A DNA stretch of 64,000 nt, taken from positions 4,880,326 to 4,944,325 of the forward strand of contig NZ_KV917369.1 in NCBI RefSeq assembly GCF_002019595.1, written 5' to 3'. Shown here in pieces: positions 8,764 through 16,809 of the stretch. Origin of the DNA: Priestia abyssalis (GTDB lineage: Bacteria > Bacillota > Bacilli > Bacillales > Bacillaceae_H). How positions within the stretch are numbered: the stretch's first letter is position 1; each line of letters begins with the position of its first letter. The notes beneath the pieces were generated by a model. It did no database searches. It had not been told where the DNA came from and saw only the letters and a list, made by a program, of their open reading frames with translations. A program made the translations under genes and the position numbers.

Positions 8764-9708
8764 TTAAATAATATTTTTAGTAGATGATTCAAGCACCTGT
8801 GTGCTATGATCTTCGTTTTGTGCAGAGTCTGTCTTTACGTATTGCTTTTTTTCATTTTGTGCATTCACAAGCAAATAGATGACGACAAAGTAACCGATGT
8901 AAACAATCACTTCTTCTATTGAAGGCATTGATGAATACCCAAACAAAGCTTTCAGAAAGATTCCTATATCCCCTGATAATAACGGTGCTGTTCCATAGTC
9001 TCGAACATAATGCGCATAATCGATTGGATGTTCTGGTAAAAACCAAGTCAAATCATATAAATGCGGAATAACACTGCCGATTATATTCAAATCTTGAAGC
9101 ATTGAAACTCCTTGAACAAGAAGGCCTGCTGCAATTAAAAGAATAAATGCGCCCGTCACTTTGAAAAACGTTTTAAGCGGAACACGCATTGTGCCTTTAA
9201 AGAAGAAATAGCTCACGATCACCGCAATAATAGCACCTGTAATCGCTCCCCATCCCTGCATGGCAGCGCCGATATTTCCGCCTGTAATGGCTGCAAAGAA
9301 AAATACAGTTTCCACACCTTCACGTAAAACGACTAAAAAAGAGTGGATAATCATTCCGATAATGTTACCGGTCGATATAAACTTATTCATTTTTCCTTCC
9401 ATATTTCCCTTTAAATCGCGGCTATGCTCAGCCATCCAAAAAATCATTTGCGTCAGCAAAATAGCGGAAATGAAAATAATGGAGATTTTCAAATACATTT
9501 CACTTCCCATTGCCGCAAATCCGGTAAAAACGATCTGGAATAACATCGCTACACCAATGCTCGCTAAAACAGCAAGACCTGCACCGAACCATACGTATTT
9601 AGTGTATTTTTTGTTATTCGTACGTTTTAAATACGTCGTAATAATTCCTACAATTAACAGGGCTTCCAACACTTCACGAAATGTAATCAACAGGGCTTGA
9701 ATTTCCAC
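8764..9708 (-). CDS. FTR1-family high-affinity iron permease
   Basis: Integral membrane protein predicted to carry ferric iron across the cytoplasmic membrane. The 314-residue protein has about seven hydrophobic helices and the two REXXE motifs that define FTR1/EfeU permeases, REVLE at residues 11-15 and REGVE at 129-133. It is 29 bp behind a Fur-boxed gene for a membrane-anchored extracytoplasmic protein, so it is predicted to be iron-repressed. Unlike many Bacillus FTR1 homologues it lacks a long extracytoplasmic N-terminal extension; that part may be supplied by the separate upstream protein. Confidence 0.92.
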   Translation of the reverse strand: MEIQALLITFREVLEALLIVGIITTYLKRTNNKKYTKYVWFGAGLAVLASIGVAMLFQIVFTGFAAMGSEMYLKISIIFISAILLTQMIFWMAEHSRDLKGNMEGKMNKFISTGNIIGMIIHSFLVVLREGVETVFFFAAITGGNIGAAMQGWGAITGAIIAVIVSYFFFKGTMRVPLKTFFKVTGAFILLIAAGLLVQGVSMLQDLNIIGSVIPHLYDLTWFLPEHPIDYAHYVRDYGTAPLLSGDIGIFLKALFGYSSMPSIEEVIVYIGYFVVIYLLVNAQNEKKQYVKTDSAQNEDHSTQVLESSTKNII

Positions 9709-9737
9709 CTTTTATTCTCCTTTCAGGACAAAACTTG

Positions 9738-10481
9738 CTATTTTCGCTTTTTAGCAATCGAGTATCCAACAATTGCCGCAATAACAATCACAATGATGAT
9801 AATGGGAATCCAATTTTTAAAATCGGAAAGATCTGTCCATTCCTTTTTCCCTGTGCTCTCAACAGATTCTCCCTCTGTGAAATGACCTACTTCTAAGCTT
9901 GGCAGCTTAAATTGTTTTTGCAGTGAACCTAGAATGTTTTCTTTACTTTCTTTAAAAGCGTCAATATTCGCTTCTTTTTGTCCTACTCCAAATAGTCCCG
10001 GGTTTCCAATAGACTCTAGAGCTTTATCGAATTCTGCTCTTATTTCACTATCTACGTTATTGTCTTGAACAACTGGAGATAGCGCTTCGTATGTAGCAAA
10101 TGCTTTTGCAAGCAGCAGCTTGCTTGTAGAATATTCTTCAAACTTCTTTTCAATGCTTTCCAATCGTCTCGCGATATTCAAGACAAGAACCTTTTGCATA
10201 TCTTGAATGACTGCTTCACCGTCTTCATTTTCTATATCCTTTAAAATCGTTTCCGATGGTTCTGTTCCCATATGCATATCAAGTTCTTCCTGCACTGTTT
10301 CAAATACAGCCTTTGCCCCAGCAAAATTTGGCGGACTTTCATTTAACTTCGCAGCCATTTCCTTATAGGCTTCTGCTACCGTTTCTTCACTGGGATCTCC
10401 ATATGAATAAGCCGACACTTGAATTATATGGCTATTAATAATAAATATCATAACTAAACACAAAAGTAACATTTTTTTCAT
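9738..10481 (-). CDS. Fur-regulated, membrane-anchored extracytoplasmic protein of FTR1 operon
   Basis: A 247-residue protein with an N-terminal signal peptide (start MKKMLLLC), a mostly helical charged middle region, and a C-terminal membrane helix ending in AKKRK, so it is anchored with the body outside the cell. ATG 10481 follows GGAGG; the open frame extends to 10532, but that region is the promoter and Fur box. It has an NIARRL segment in its helical part that resembles NIARQL in the lipoprotein at 14.8 kb. Its body may correspond to the extracytoplasmic extension fused to some FTR1 permeases. A role in capturing iron for the permease is inferred from the operon. Confidence 0.7.
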   Translation of the reverse strand: MKKMLLLCLVMIFIINSHIIQVSAYSYGDPSEETVAEAYKEMAAKLNESPPNFAGAKAVFETVQEELDMHMGTEPSETILKDIENEDGEAVIQDMQKVLVLNIARRLESIEKKFEEYSTSKLLLAKAFATYEALSPVVQDNNVDSEIRAEFDKALESIGNPGLFGVGQKEANIDAFKESKENILGSLQKQFKLPSLEVGHFTEGESVESTGKKEWTDLSDFKNWIPIIIIVIVIAAIVGYSIAKKRK

Positions 10482-10498
10482 TTTACTTACCTCCACAT

Positions 10499-10532
10499 TG
10501 ATAATGATAATAATTATCAATATTATTGTCAA
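10499..10532 (-). promoter_or_regulatory. Fur box and promoter of the FTR1 operon
   Basis: The AT-rich dyad TGATAATGATAATAATTATCA (10499-10519) fits the Fur operator consensus. It overlaps a sigma-A-type promoter on the minus strand with TTGACA (10532-10527), a 17-base spacer and TATCAT (10509-10504), so repressor binding would cover the -10 region. Confidence 0.85.
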
Positions 10533-10540
10533 TAAATATT

Positions 10541-10587
10541 CAGAAAAAAGAAAAGGGATGAAGAAAGGGCGAGTCTACCCTTTTCTT
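10541..10587 (-). terminator. Terminator of the glycan cluster
   Basis: On the minus strand AAGAAAAGGG (10587-10578) pairs with CCCTTTTCTT (10557-10548) and is followed by TTTTCTG. It separates the GT2 gene from the Fur-controlled promoter downstream. Confidence 0.65.
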
Positions 10588-10624
10588 ACACCCACCTGTA
10601 GAGCTATTAAACATTAAAATTATA

Positions 10625-11368
10625 TCAATCTTGCATTAGCAAATGCGCATCTTTTATAACCTTTTCCTTATGAACGGGCCTTCTCACCTCTTTTACAATC
10701 GCGGGTAGAACAGATGTCATATATGCACGGAATTTAATAAATGACTGACCGGTTTTTCGTACTTGATAACGAATCGGCACTTCTTTCATCCGAAATCCTT
10801 TTCGCATAAGGTTCAAAGTTAGGACCTGGGCATAATTATAGTCATGGATAATTTCTGCACTTCGCATCGCTTGCTTCGTAAAGGCCCTCATGCCAGATTG
10901 GCCGTCATGAATCCACGTTTTGAGTAACATACATTGCAACAACGTAAAACAATAGTTTCCTAGACGGCGATGAACTTTCATTCCATTAATCGTTCCTAAA
11001 AAACGCGATCCCATCGTGTAATCTGCCTGTCCTTGAAAAATAGGTGCCAGTAAATCTGGAATTTGCTCAGCTGGATATTCGTTATCCGCATCAAGCATAA
11101 CACCAATGTCTGCCCCATGTTTCACACATTCTGAAAGTCCAAGTCTCACTGCTGCTCCCAGCCCATGATTGCCCTGATTGGAGACAATAAAATCTGCCCC
11201 CGCTTTTTTGGAGACTTCAACTGTAGCATCCGTTGACCCATCATCAATGACAAGCACCTTTACATCTACTTGAGGATGAAAATCTCTTGGAATACGTGAA
11301 ATAACCGCACCAATAGCCTCTTCTTCATTATAGGCGGGTAAAAATACAATGACTTGCTGCTTTCTCAA
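10625..11368 (-). CDS. Family 2 glycosyltransferase, polyprenyl-phosphate sugar synthase-like
   Basis: Cytosolic GT-A enzyme of 247 residues with LPAYNEEEAIG at the N-terminus, the VIDDGSTDATVE nucleotide-sugar motif near residue 40, the metal-binding LDADNEYPAEQ near residue 92, and a DGQSGMRAF acceptor-side motif. It lacks C-terminal membrane helices. It resembles dolichyl/undecaprenyl-phosphate mannose or glucose synthases, which load a sugar on a lipid carrier. It begins two bases after the phosphodiesterase gene ends, so the two are probably translated together. The sugar and carrier are not determined. Confidence 0.85.
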   Translation of the reverse strand: MRKQQVIVFLPAYNEEEAIGAVISRIPRDFHPQVDVKVLVIDDGSTDATVEVSKKAGADFIVSNQGNHGLGAAVRLGLSECVKHGADIGVMLDADNEYPAEQIPDLLAPIFQGQADYTMGSRFLGTINGMKVHRRLGNYCFTLLQCMLLKTWIHDGQSGMRAFTKQAMRSAEIIHDYNYAQVLTLNLMRKGFRMKEVPIRYQVRKTGQSFIKFRAYMTSVLPAIVKEVRRPVHKEKVIKDAHLLMQD

Positions 11369-11370
11369 TG

Positions 11371-12831
11371 CTATTCTTCCTTTCTAATCGCTTCTGTCAA
11401 AACAGGACCGCGGCTGTGGCTTGGATAAGGGGCACCCATTAAATAAGAGATCGTCGGGGCAACTGATACTAAACTTTGTTTTTCATTCACGACATGACCT
11501 TTTTTAATATTTGGCCCATGCATAAAGAATGGTACATAGCGTTCTCCTTCATCTAAATGCCCATGTCCCCCGATTCCGTCAGCTTGGCCATGGTCTGCAC
11601 AAACAATTAACGTGGTATTCTTCATTTTTCCTTCTTGTTCCAGCCATTCTACATATTCTTTCAAGAGCGCATCTGCTTCCTCTATTTTTTGAATATATTC
11701 ATCGTACAGCACACCACGGCTATGTCCCGTTTGGTCTGTGCTGATTAGCTGTACAACCAACAAATCTGGATCTTGTTCACTCATAATGTTTTTCGCTCGT
11801 TCAATGATGTTTCGGTCTGCGACATCATTATGCATAACTGCCGTAACCGTCTCTACGTCATCTCCCATTGAATCTACCAAATGGGCAATCCCTAGCAATC
11901 TTCCTTTTTTATTCACTTTTCTTAAAGAATCAAAAATACTTTCCACTTTAATTCCCAATTTCCAGACCATATTCGATTTAATACCGTGTTCAAATGGATA
12001 TGTGCCTGTAAACATAGAAGAAAAGCATACGACCGTGCGGGCTGGATATACTGTCTCCATTTGCGAAAAATCCGTTCCATTACGGCGTAGCCCATCTAAA
12101 AATGGTGTGTTTGCTTCTTCAAAACGTTCCTTTCGCATTCCATCAACAACCAGCACTACCACTTTATCACTTAAAGCTTTTTCCGGCTCGACATTATTTG
12201 TATATGTCGCAATTACTTTCGGTTTCCAATCAAATAAATAGCGGTGAAGAATAAATGAGAAAAGCAAAACAAATAAATAGAAACCAATAAGCTTCATTCC
12301 CTCACTGCCGGCTAATTGTACGCGCTCATCGTTAAATTGGTGGAGGTAATAAGCCCAAATCGATAGAATCAATAAAAACTTCGGCAATTGTTCTTGGGCA
12401 TTCCCGCTTGTGGAATCACTATTTTTTAATACAAGCTTCCAAAAGCGAGTGAAATTTAACCATGATGTTCCGATACGAAGGTGATAGTATAATGTCCCCC
12501 AAAAGAATACGGTAAAAAAGAAATAAAGTCCCAGCGAGAAAAGCCATAAGGAGATAGGCGTCTCTTTCCACATAATCAAATAAACAATAAAAGGAATCCA
12601 TAAGTAGTTTCTTAGAAACAAAGGAAAATCATAGATGAAGTACATCGCCAAAAGGGGTAAGACGAGCAAAAAACTAAAGGCAAATGCCTGTAGAAATGAG
12701 CCGCTTCCCAACTGCCCGAAATAAAAAAGCAGCATCGTTCCCGTGACAAAAATAGGAGTGAACGGTTTTCCTTCATTCAGCAAGTTCCAACACCTTGCCG
12801 CCACTTTTTCAAAACTTGATGCTTGTTTCAT
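11371..12831 (-). CDS. Membrane-anchored phosphodiesterase/phosphatase of the alkaline phosphatase superfamily
   Basis: A 486-residue protein with about six hydrophobic segments in the first 200 residues and a soluble alkaline-phosphatase-fold domain after them. The domain begins with VVLVVDGMRKERF, has the nucleophile-type threonine in YPARTVVCFSSM, and metal ligands in STDQTGH, CADHGQADG and GHGHLDEG, as in nucleotide pyrophosphatases and phosphoethanolamine transferases. ATG 12831 follows AAAGGAGAGG and overlaps the TGA of the gene upstream as ATGA, so translation is coupled. A role in hydrolysing or transferring a phospho-head-group on a surface glycolipid is inferred from neighbours only. 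Confidence 0.8.
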   Translation of the reverse strand: MKQASSFEKVAARCWNLLNEGKPFTPIFVTGTMLLFYFGQLGSGSFLQAFAFSFLLVLPLLAMYFIYDFPLFLRNYLWIPFIVYLIMWKETPISLWLFSLGLYFFFTVFFWGTLYYHLRIGTSWLNFTRFWKLVLKNSDSTSGNAQEQLPKFLLILSIWAYYLHQFNDERVQLAGSEGMKLIGFYLFVLLFSFILHRYLFDWKPKVIATYTNNVEPEKALSDKVVVLVVDGMRKERFEEANTPFLDGLRRNGTDFSQMETVYPARTVVCFSSMFTGTYPFEHGIKSNMVWKLGIKVESIFDSLRKVNKKGRLLGIAHLVDSMGDDVETVTAVMHNDVADRNIIERAKNIMSEQDPDLLVVQLISTDQTGHSRGVLYDEYIQKIEEADALLKEYVEWLEQEGKMKNTTLIVCADHGQADGIGGHGHLDEGERYVPFFMHGPNIKKGHVVNEKQSLVSVAPTISYLMGAPYPSHSRGPVLTEAIRKEE

Positions 12832-13769
12832 AATTGTTCCTCTCCTTTCTTTCTTATCCACATTCGCATTTGCTTCATAGTCACTGGCATGCATAGCAGC
12901 ACAAGTATCCCTGCGGCATAAGAGTAGATAAATTTATAAGCATGACTCGTCAAAGCAATCGTGTAACTATCCTCTAAAGGAAGAGAAAGCAGGACCAACG
13001 CCCCACTCATCACCGTCTCATATGTCCCGATGCCTCCTGGCGTAATCTGGAATATTTGTCCTCCCACGGTCATGCTGTTGACCCACATGCTTTCGATAGC
13101 AGATAAGGAATGTCCAATTGCATGGACAGTACTATATACAACCGCGCCTTCACAAGCCCAGCTAAAAAAGATCAACAGCAGTAACAATGGAAAGCGTTTC
13201 GTGAACACGCTCTCTTTCAGTAATGTCAGTTGTTTCTTCCAAATATAATTGTATTTCTTCAAAATAAGCAGAAAAAAAACAACAAACAAAACTACACCAG
13301 TCCATAAAAGCGGAGCTTGCGGCTCAAACCTGACGTAACCTGCCGCCATATAGACTCCAAAAGCAGATATACCGAGCAGGCAAAGCATATCCAATATCCT
13401 CATGATAACGACTGAATGAACGGCTTCCTCCATTGTGATGCTTTTATTTTTGTGATGAATGACCCCGATCCGAACCATGTCACCTGCTTTTATCGGAAGC
13501 AAATGGTTCAATGCAAGGCTATAAAAGAGAGCCGCCAGAGCGCTTGAAAGCGTAATCTTTCCATTCATATACATCCTCCAGGCCACGGCTCTCAGCAAAA
13601 AAGCTCCCGTATAGAAAGAAATCATAATCAGAAGCCATAACGGGTGAATCCACAAAGCAGAAAACGAAACCTGCAGCTTTTTCCAATCAAATGTTTGAAG
13701 GGATACATAGCCGAATAAAAGCACGAGCAATACACCAATGACGAAAAAAAATTTTTTAATCGGCTTCAT
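12828..13769 (-). CDS. YbhN/AglD-like multi-pass membrane protein (lysylphosphatidylglycerol synthase TM family)
   Basis: A 313-residue integral membrane protein with about eight hydrophobic helices and the family features SFYTGAFLLRAVAWRMYM early, LNHLLPIKAGDMVRIG near residue 85 and TPGGIGTYE near residue 240. It matches the membrane part of MprF and the UPF0104/YbhN group, often found beside polyprenyl-sugar enzymes and proposed to be lipid flippases. I place the start at ATG 13769, which overlaps the end of the epimerase gene by 14 bp; a longer frame from a TTG at 13811 has no ribosome binding site. Confidence 0.82.
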   Translation of the reverse strand: MKPIKKFFFVIGVLLVLLFGYVSLQTFDWKKLQVSFSALWIHPLWLLIMISFYTGAFLLRAVAWRMYMNGKITLSSALAALFYSLALNHLLPIKAGDMVRIGVIHHKNKSITMEEAVHSVVIMRILDMLCLLGISAFGVYMAAGYVRFEPQAPLLWTGVVLFVVFFLLILKKYNYIWKKQLTLLKESVFTKRFPLLLLLIFFSWACEGAVVYSTVHAIGHSLSAIESMWVNSMTVGGQIFQITPGGIGTYETVMSGALVLLSLPLEDSYTIALTSHAYKFIYSYAAGILVLLCMPVTMKQMRMWIRKKGEEQL

Positions 13770-14703
13770 ATGTTTTAAACCAATCAATGGTTCGTTCAAT
13801 GCCTTCTTCAATCGTCACTTTTGGCTTATACCCCAATAGCTGACTCGCTTTGGAAACATCCGCCCATGTATGAACCACATCACCTGCTCGTTTTTCCTTT
13901 TGAACTGATTTTAGATACGGAAAGGACGAAGATAATATTTCGACGAACCGCTCAATAGCCACGGGATGGGAAGATCCTAAATTAAACGTTTCAGATTCAT
14001 GCTCATGGAAGACAGAAGCTTCTATTCCGTCAATAATGTCTTCAATGTACGTATAATCTCGTGTTGTCTTTTGGCCGTAAAGCAAAATCGGCTCCTCTTT
14101 CATAGCTGCTTGAATAAATTTTGCCATGGCCATATCGGGTCTTCCCCAGGGCCCATAAACAGTGAAAAACCGCAAGATGGTTAATTGGAATCCATATAAA
14201 TGCTGATAGGCGTGACAAAAAGATTCTGCACTATATTTAGCAGCGGCATATGGCGAAATAACCTGTCCTGTTGCCATTTCTTCTTTTACCGGGCCAGCGT
14301 GCGCGTTCCCGTATACCGAGGAAGAAGAAGCAAACACCACACGCTTAACTCCTGTCTCTCCCGCACATTTCAGTACATTAATGGTAGCTTTTACATCATA
14401 ATCGACGTATTCCAAAGGCTGTTCCAAAGAAGGCATAACACCGGGAATCGCTGCAAGATGAATGACACATTCCGGTTTCGTTTCCTCAAATAGCTGCCTT
14501 ATTTTGGATTCATCCAGTAAACTGAAGGAAAAGAACGAAAATGCCCCAGCTTCTTCTACAAACTGAAGCTGTTTTCGTTTTCGTTCAATCGAATAATAAG
14601 GGTGAAGCATATCCACTACTGTCACCTCATGCCCCTTTTCAATAAAGCGCCTGCTCAAATGACAGCCGATGAATCCTGCTCCTCCTGTAATTAACATCTT
14701 CAC
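13756..14703 (-). CDS. NAD-dependent nucleotide-sugar epimerase/dehydratase (extended SDR)
   Basis: A 315-residue Rossmann enzyme with ITGGAGFIGCH at the N-terminus, the catalytic SSSSVYG serine near residue 124, YAAAKYSAE (Tyr and Lys) near 150, and YGPWGRPDMA. These match UDP-glucose/UDP-glucuronate 4-epimerases. It probably makes an activated sugar for the glycosyltransferases downstream. It is the first gene of a tightly packed minus-strand cluster with the YbhN-like protein, phosphodiesterase and GT2. GTG 14703 has the best-spaced ribosome binding site (GAGGTG), but ATG 14697 is also possible. The exact sugar is unknown. Confidence 0.87.
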   Translation of the reverse strand: MKMLITGGAGFIGCHLSRRFIEKGHEVTVVDMLHPYYSIERKRKQLQFVEEAGAFSFFSFSLLDESKIRQLFEETKPECVIHLAAIPGVMPSLEQPLEYVDYDVKATINVLKCAGETGVKRVVFASSSSVYGNAHAGPVKEEMATGQVISPYAAAKYSAESFCHAYQHLYGFQLTILRFFTVYGPWGRPDMAMAKFIQAAMKEEPILLYGQKTTRDYTYIEDIIDGIEASVFHEHESETFNLGSSHPVAIERFVEILSSSFPYLKSVQKEKRAGDVVHTWADVSKASQLLGYKPKVTIEEGIERTIDWFKTYEAD

Positions 14704-14797
14704 AAACGACACCTCTTTGCTGCATTAAAAATCGAACCATAATTTCTATGGTATCTTTTCATCATCGTTTATGCAATTTCCAAATCAATCTAACAGG

Positions 14798-14827
14798 AAA
14801 AAAGCCGCATCTTGGCGGCTTTTTGTT
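14798..14827 (-). terminator. Terminator of the Fur-regulated lipoprotein gene
   Basis: On the minus strand AAAAGCCGCCAAGATGCGGCTTTTTT forms a compact GC stem with T-tract ten bases past the stop codon. Confidence 0.85.
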
Positions 14828-14836
14828 AAATCAATA

Positions 14837-16051
14837 TTATTTTGCTAATTGGTCAACAACAGCCAACACTTCTTTGCTAAGAGCGGCCGCTTCTTCTTTT
14901 TTGTTTTCAGCTACTGCCTTATACCATTCTTCGCCTTTAGCTAAAGCTGCTTGAAATTGCTCTTCGCCGATTTTCTCGCTTCCTGTAATTTCAAGTGCTT
15001 TTAAGAACATATTTGCTTCCATAGCTTCTACTTTCGCTTCTGTTAACTCATTTTTCTCAAGAGCTTCAGGCACTTTCCCGTGGTATCCTGCAATTTTTCC
15101 AACAAGTGCTTTTGTAAATAAGCTGTTTACTTCGTCTGCTTTAACATCAGCAGCTTTTGTCGTCGTTAAAGTAAAGATTTCATCTAAACGTTTTGCCGCA
15201 GCTTCATCTCCACCAGCTAAAGATTCTTTAATAGCTTGCAAGAAACCCCAGCCTTCAGCTTGCATATTTTGAAGCTCTAATTCATCTTTTCCTTCTTTTG
15301 CTGCATCTTCCACTTTCTTCGCATAAGAGTTAGCCGCTAAATAGTAGCTGCGATAGATTGATTTATCCGTTACTTGTTTAGAAACGCTATAATCATCTGC
15401 GTTACCTGCATTTAATGCTTCTTCTTGGGCCGCTAAACCAGCGTTGATGTTTTCAACAAGACTTGCTTCCCCCTTCAATTCATACAGCCCATCGCGTTTT
15501 TCTGCCGTTGGGATGATGACTTGTGCTGCAAGGTACTTAAGCTCAGCAAAAGCTGCTTTTGCTTTTTCAGCGTCTTTTGCTTCCAATGCTGCTTCTACAT
15601 CTTTATGTAATGCTTTTTGTTTTTGATAGAAATATGCTTGTGTTGTTTTATCCATTAGCTGACGTGCAATGTTTGCGTCAAGCTCTTTATTTTTCCCTGC
15701 TTCAACTGCTGCTTGGATGGCTTGATCAAATTCGCCGTTTACTTCGTTTACAGCCGCCTGAAGATTGTCTGTATATAGTTGAGATACTAGTTCCCAATCA
15801 ACTTCCTGGCCTTCTTTTGCTTTTTCAGCTTCAGCCTTCATATCTTGATATGCTTTTACTTGTTTACCCACGGCTGTCTCTTCGATAGCTACTTCCTTTG
15901 TTTCAGCCGCTTGATCTGTTTTTTCAGATGCTGTTTCTTCTTGTTTTGGTTCTTCTTTAGCCGTTTCTTCAGCAGCATTATTACAGCCGGCTAATACTCC
16001 TCCTGCAAGTAACATGCTAGCAACTACAGTCATTGATGCTTTCTTTTTCAT
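14837..16051 (-). CDS. Iron-regulated lipoprotein with duplicated helical domain
   Basis: A 404-residue protein with a lipoprotein signal (VLAGC, Cys23), a Thr/Glu/Lys-rich linker to about residue 60, then an all-helical, Ala- and Glu-rich region. Two segments about 110 residues apart look duplicated: QLMDKTTQAYFY and QVTDKSIYRSYY. NIARQL just before the first recalls NIARRL in the FTR1-operon protein. I do not see the HXXE motif of M75/imelysin proteins. The start is ATG 16051 behind GGGAGAGC. Two Fur boxes and a consensus promoter precede it, so it is expressed under iron limitation; iron capture at the cell surface is inferred. It is a single-gene transcript with its own terminator. Confidence 0.75.
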   Translation of the reverse strand: MKKKASMTVVASMLLAGGVLAGCNNAAEETAKEEPKQEETASEKTDQAAETKEVAIEETAVGKQVKAYQDMKAEAEKAKEGQEVDWELVSQLYTDNLQAAVNEVNGEFDQAIQAAVEAGKNKELDANIARQLMDKTTQAYFYQKQKALHKDVEAALEAKDAEKAKAAFAELKYLAAQVIIPTAEKRDGLYELKGEASLVENINAGLAAQEEALNAGNADDYSVSKQVTDKSIYRSYYLAANSYAKKVEDAAKEGKDELELQNMQAEGWGFLQAIKESLAGGDEAAAKRLDEIFTLTTTKAADVKADEVNSLFTKALVGKIAGYHGKVPEALEKNELTEAKVEAMEANMFLKALEITGSEKIGEEQFQAALAKGEEWYKAVAENKKEEAAALSKEVLAVVDQLAK

Positions 16052-16076
16052 ATGTAGCTCTCCCGCCCTCTTATAT

Positions 16077-16132
16077 TGATAATGATTTTCATTCACGTTT
16101 TCTATTATAGGGAGAACGATTCTCATTGTCAA
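16077..16132 (-). promoter_or_regulatory. Promoter with two Fur boxes for the iron lipoprotein
   Basis: The minus strand has TTGACA (16132-16127), a 17-base spacer and TATAAT (16109-16104), a perfect sigma-A promoter. One Fur-type 7-1-7 dyad (GGAGAACGATTCTCA, 16111-16125) fills the spacer and a second (TGATAATGATTTTCA, 16077-16091) lies just downstream of the start point. Confidence 0.9.
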
Positions 16133-16208
16133 TGTTAATTTTTCACTATTACGCCTCATTTAAACCATAGGCCTGATTAAAACCGACACCGTTCTCTAAA
16201 AAGTCCAA

Positions 16209-16257
16209 AGAAAAAAAATGATGGAGCTGCCTTTTCAGGCAGCTCCATCATTTTTTT
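16209..16257 (-). terminator. Terminator of trxA
   Basis: AAAAATGATGGAGCTGCC and GGCAGCTCCATCATTTTTTT form a long stem right at the trxA stop codon, with a T-tract on the minus strand. Confidence 0.9.
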
Positions 16258-16570
16258 ACGCGTGTTGAGATAAACGCTCAGCAAGTGCTTCTTTTGGTTG
16301 GAAACCTACTACTTTATCTACTACTTCGCCATTTTTGAATACAAGTAAAGTTGGGATGCTCATTACGCCGAATTTAGCAGCTGTTTCTTGATTTTCATCC
16401 ACATCTACTTTTACGATTTTCACTTTGTCGCCCATTTCTGAATCTAATTCTTCTAATACAGGAGCGATCATTTTACAAGGTCCGCACCATGGAGCCCAAA
16501 AATCTACAAGCACTAAACCTTCTGTAGTTTCATTATTAAAAGTTTGATCTGTTGCATTTACAATCGCCAT
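16256..16570 (-). CDS. trxA: Thioredoxin
   Basis: Small cytosolic disulfide reductase of 104 residues that donates electrons to ribonucleotide reductase and other targets. The redox motif WCGPC is at residues 28-32, and the cis-proline loop (MSIPT) and KNGEVVDKVVG are present. I use ATG 16570 (MAIVNATDQ), which has TTAGGAGGAATTACA before it; the longer frame to 16594 is not needed. In B. subtilis trxA directly precedes uvrC; here about 9 kb of iron and glycan genes separate them. Confidence 0.97.
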   Translation of the reverse strand: MAIVNATDQTFNNETTEGLVLVDFWAPWCGPCKMIAPVLEELDSEMGDKVKIVKVDVDENQETAAKFGVMSIPTLLVFKNGEVVDKVVGFQPKEALAERLSQHA

Positions 16571-16685
16571 TGTAATTCCTCCTAACATTTCCAATATCGA
16601 AAACTAACCACAGTATATCATCTTATATTGTTCAACGCTATTTATTTGACTCGCTTCTAATTGTCCCCATGAAATAATGTTTTCA

Positions 16686-16717
16686 TACAAAAAGCGGGTT
16701 TTTATACTTTACCCGCT
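16686..16717 (-). terminator. Terminator of the etf operon
   Basis: On the minus strand AGCGGGT (16717-16711) pairs with ACCCGCT (16699-16693) and is followed by TTTTTG. It lies between etfA and trxA. Confidence 0.75.
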
Positions 16718-16809
16718 CTTCGTCATTCTTAAACTTTTTTTCTATGAAATACGAGCTTTTTAGCACGCATTTTTGATTCGTATAGAAAAAATATCCTATA
16801 CATTTTTTA

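Noticed and set aside
9260..9700. 146-codon plus-strand frame opposite the FTR1 gene
   Set aside because: Shadow of the hydrophobic permease; the REXXE motifs prove the minus-strand frame.
10482..10532. Upstream extension of the FTR1-operon protein (Ile-rich leader)
   Set aside because: It is the translated Fur box and promoter; ATG 10481 has GGAGG and begins a proper signal peptide.
11738..12241. 167-codon plus-strand frame opposite the phosphodiesterase gene
   Set aside because: Antisense shadow of an alkaline-phosphatase-fold domain with all its metal motifs intact on the minus strand.
7159..16132. Recent horizontal island or prophage between uvrC and trxA
   Set aside because: No integrase, transposase, tRNA or direct repeats flank it, and base composition looks like the neighbours by eye; I keep it as an unusual gene arrangement only.
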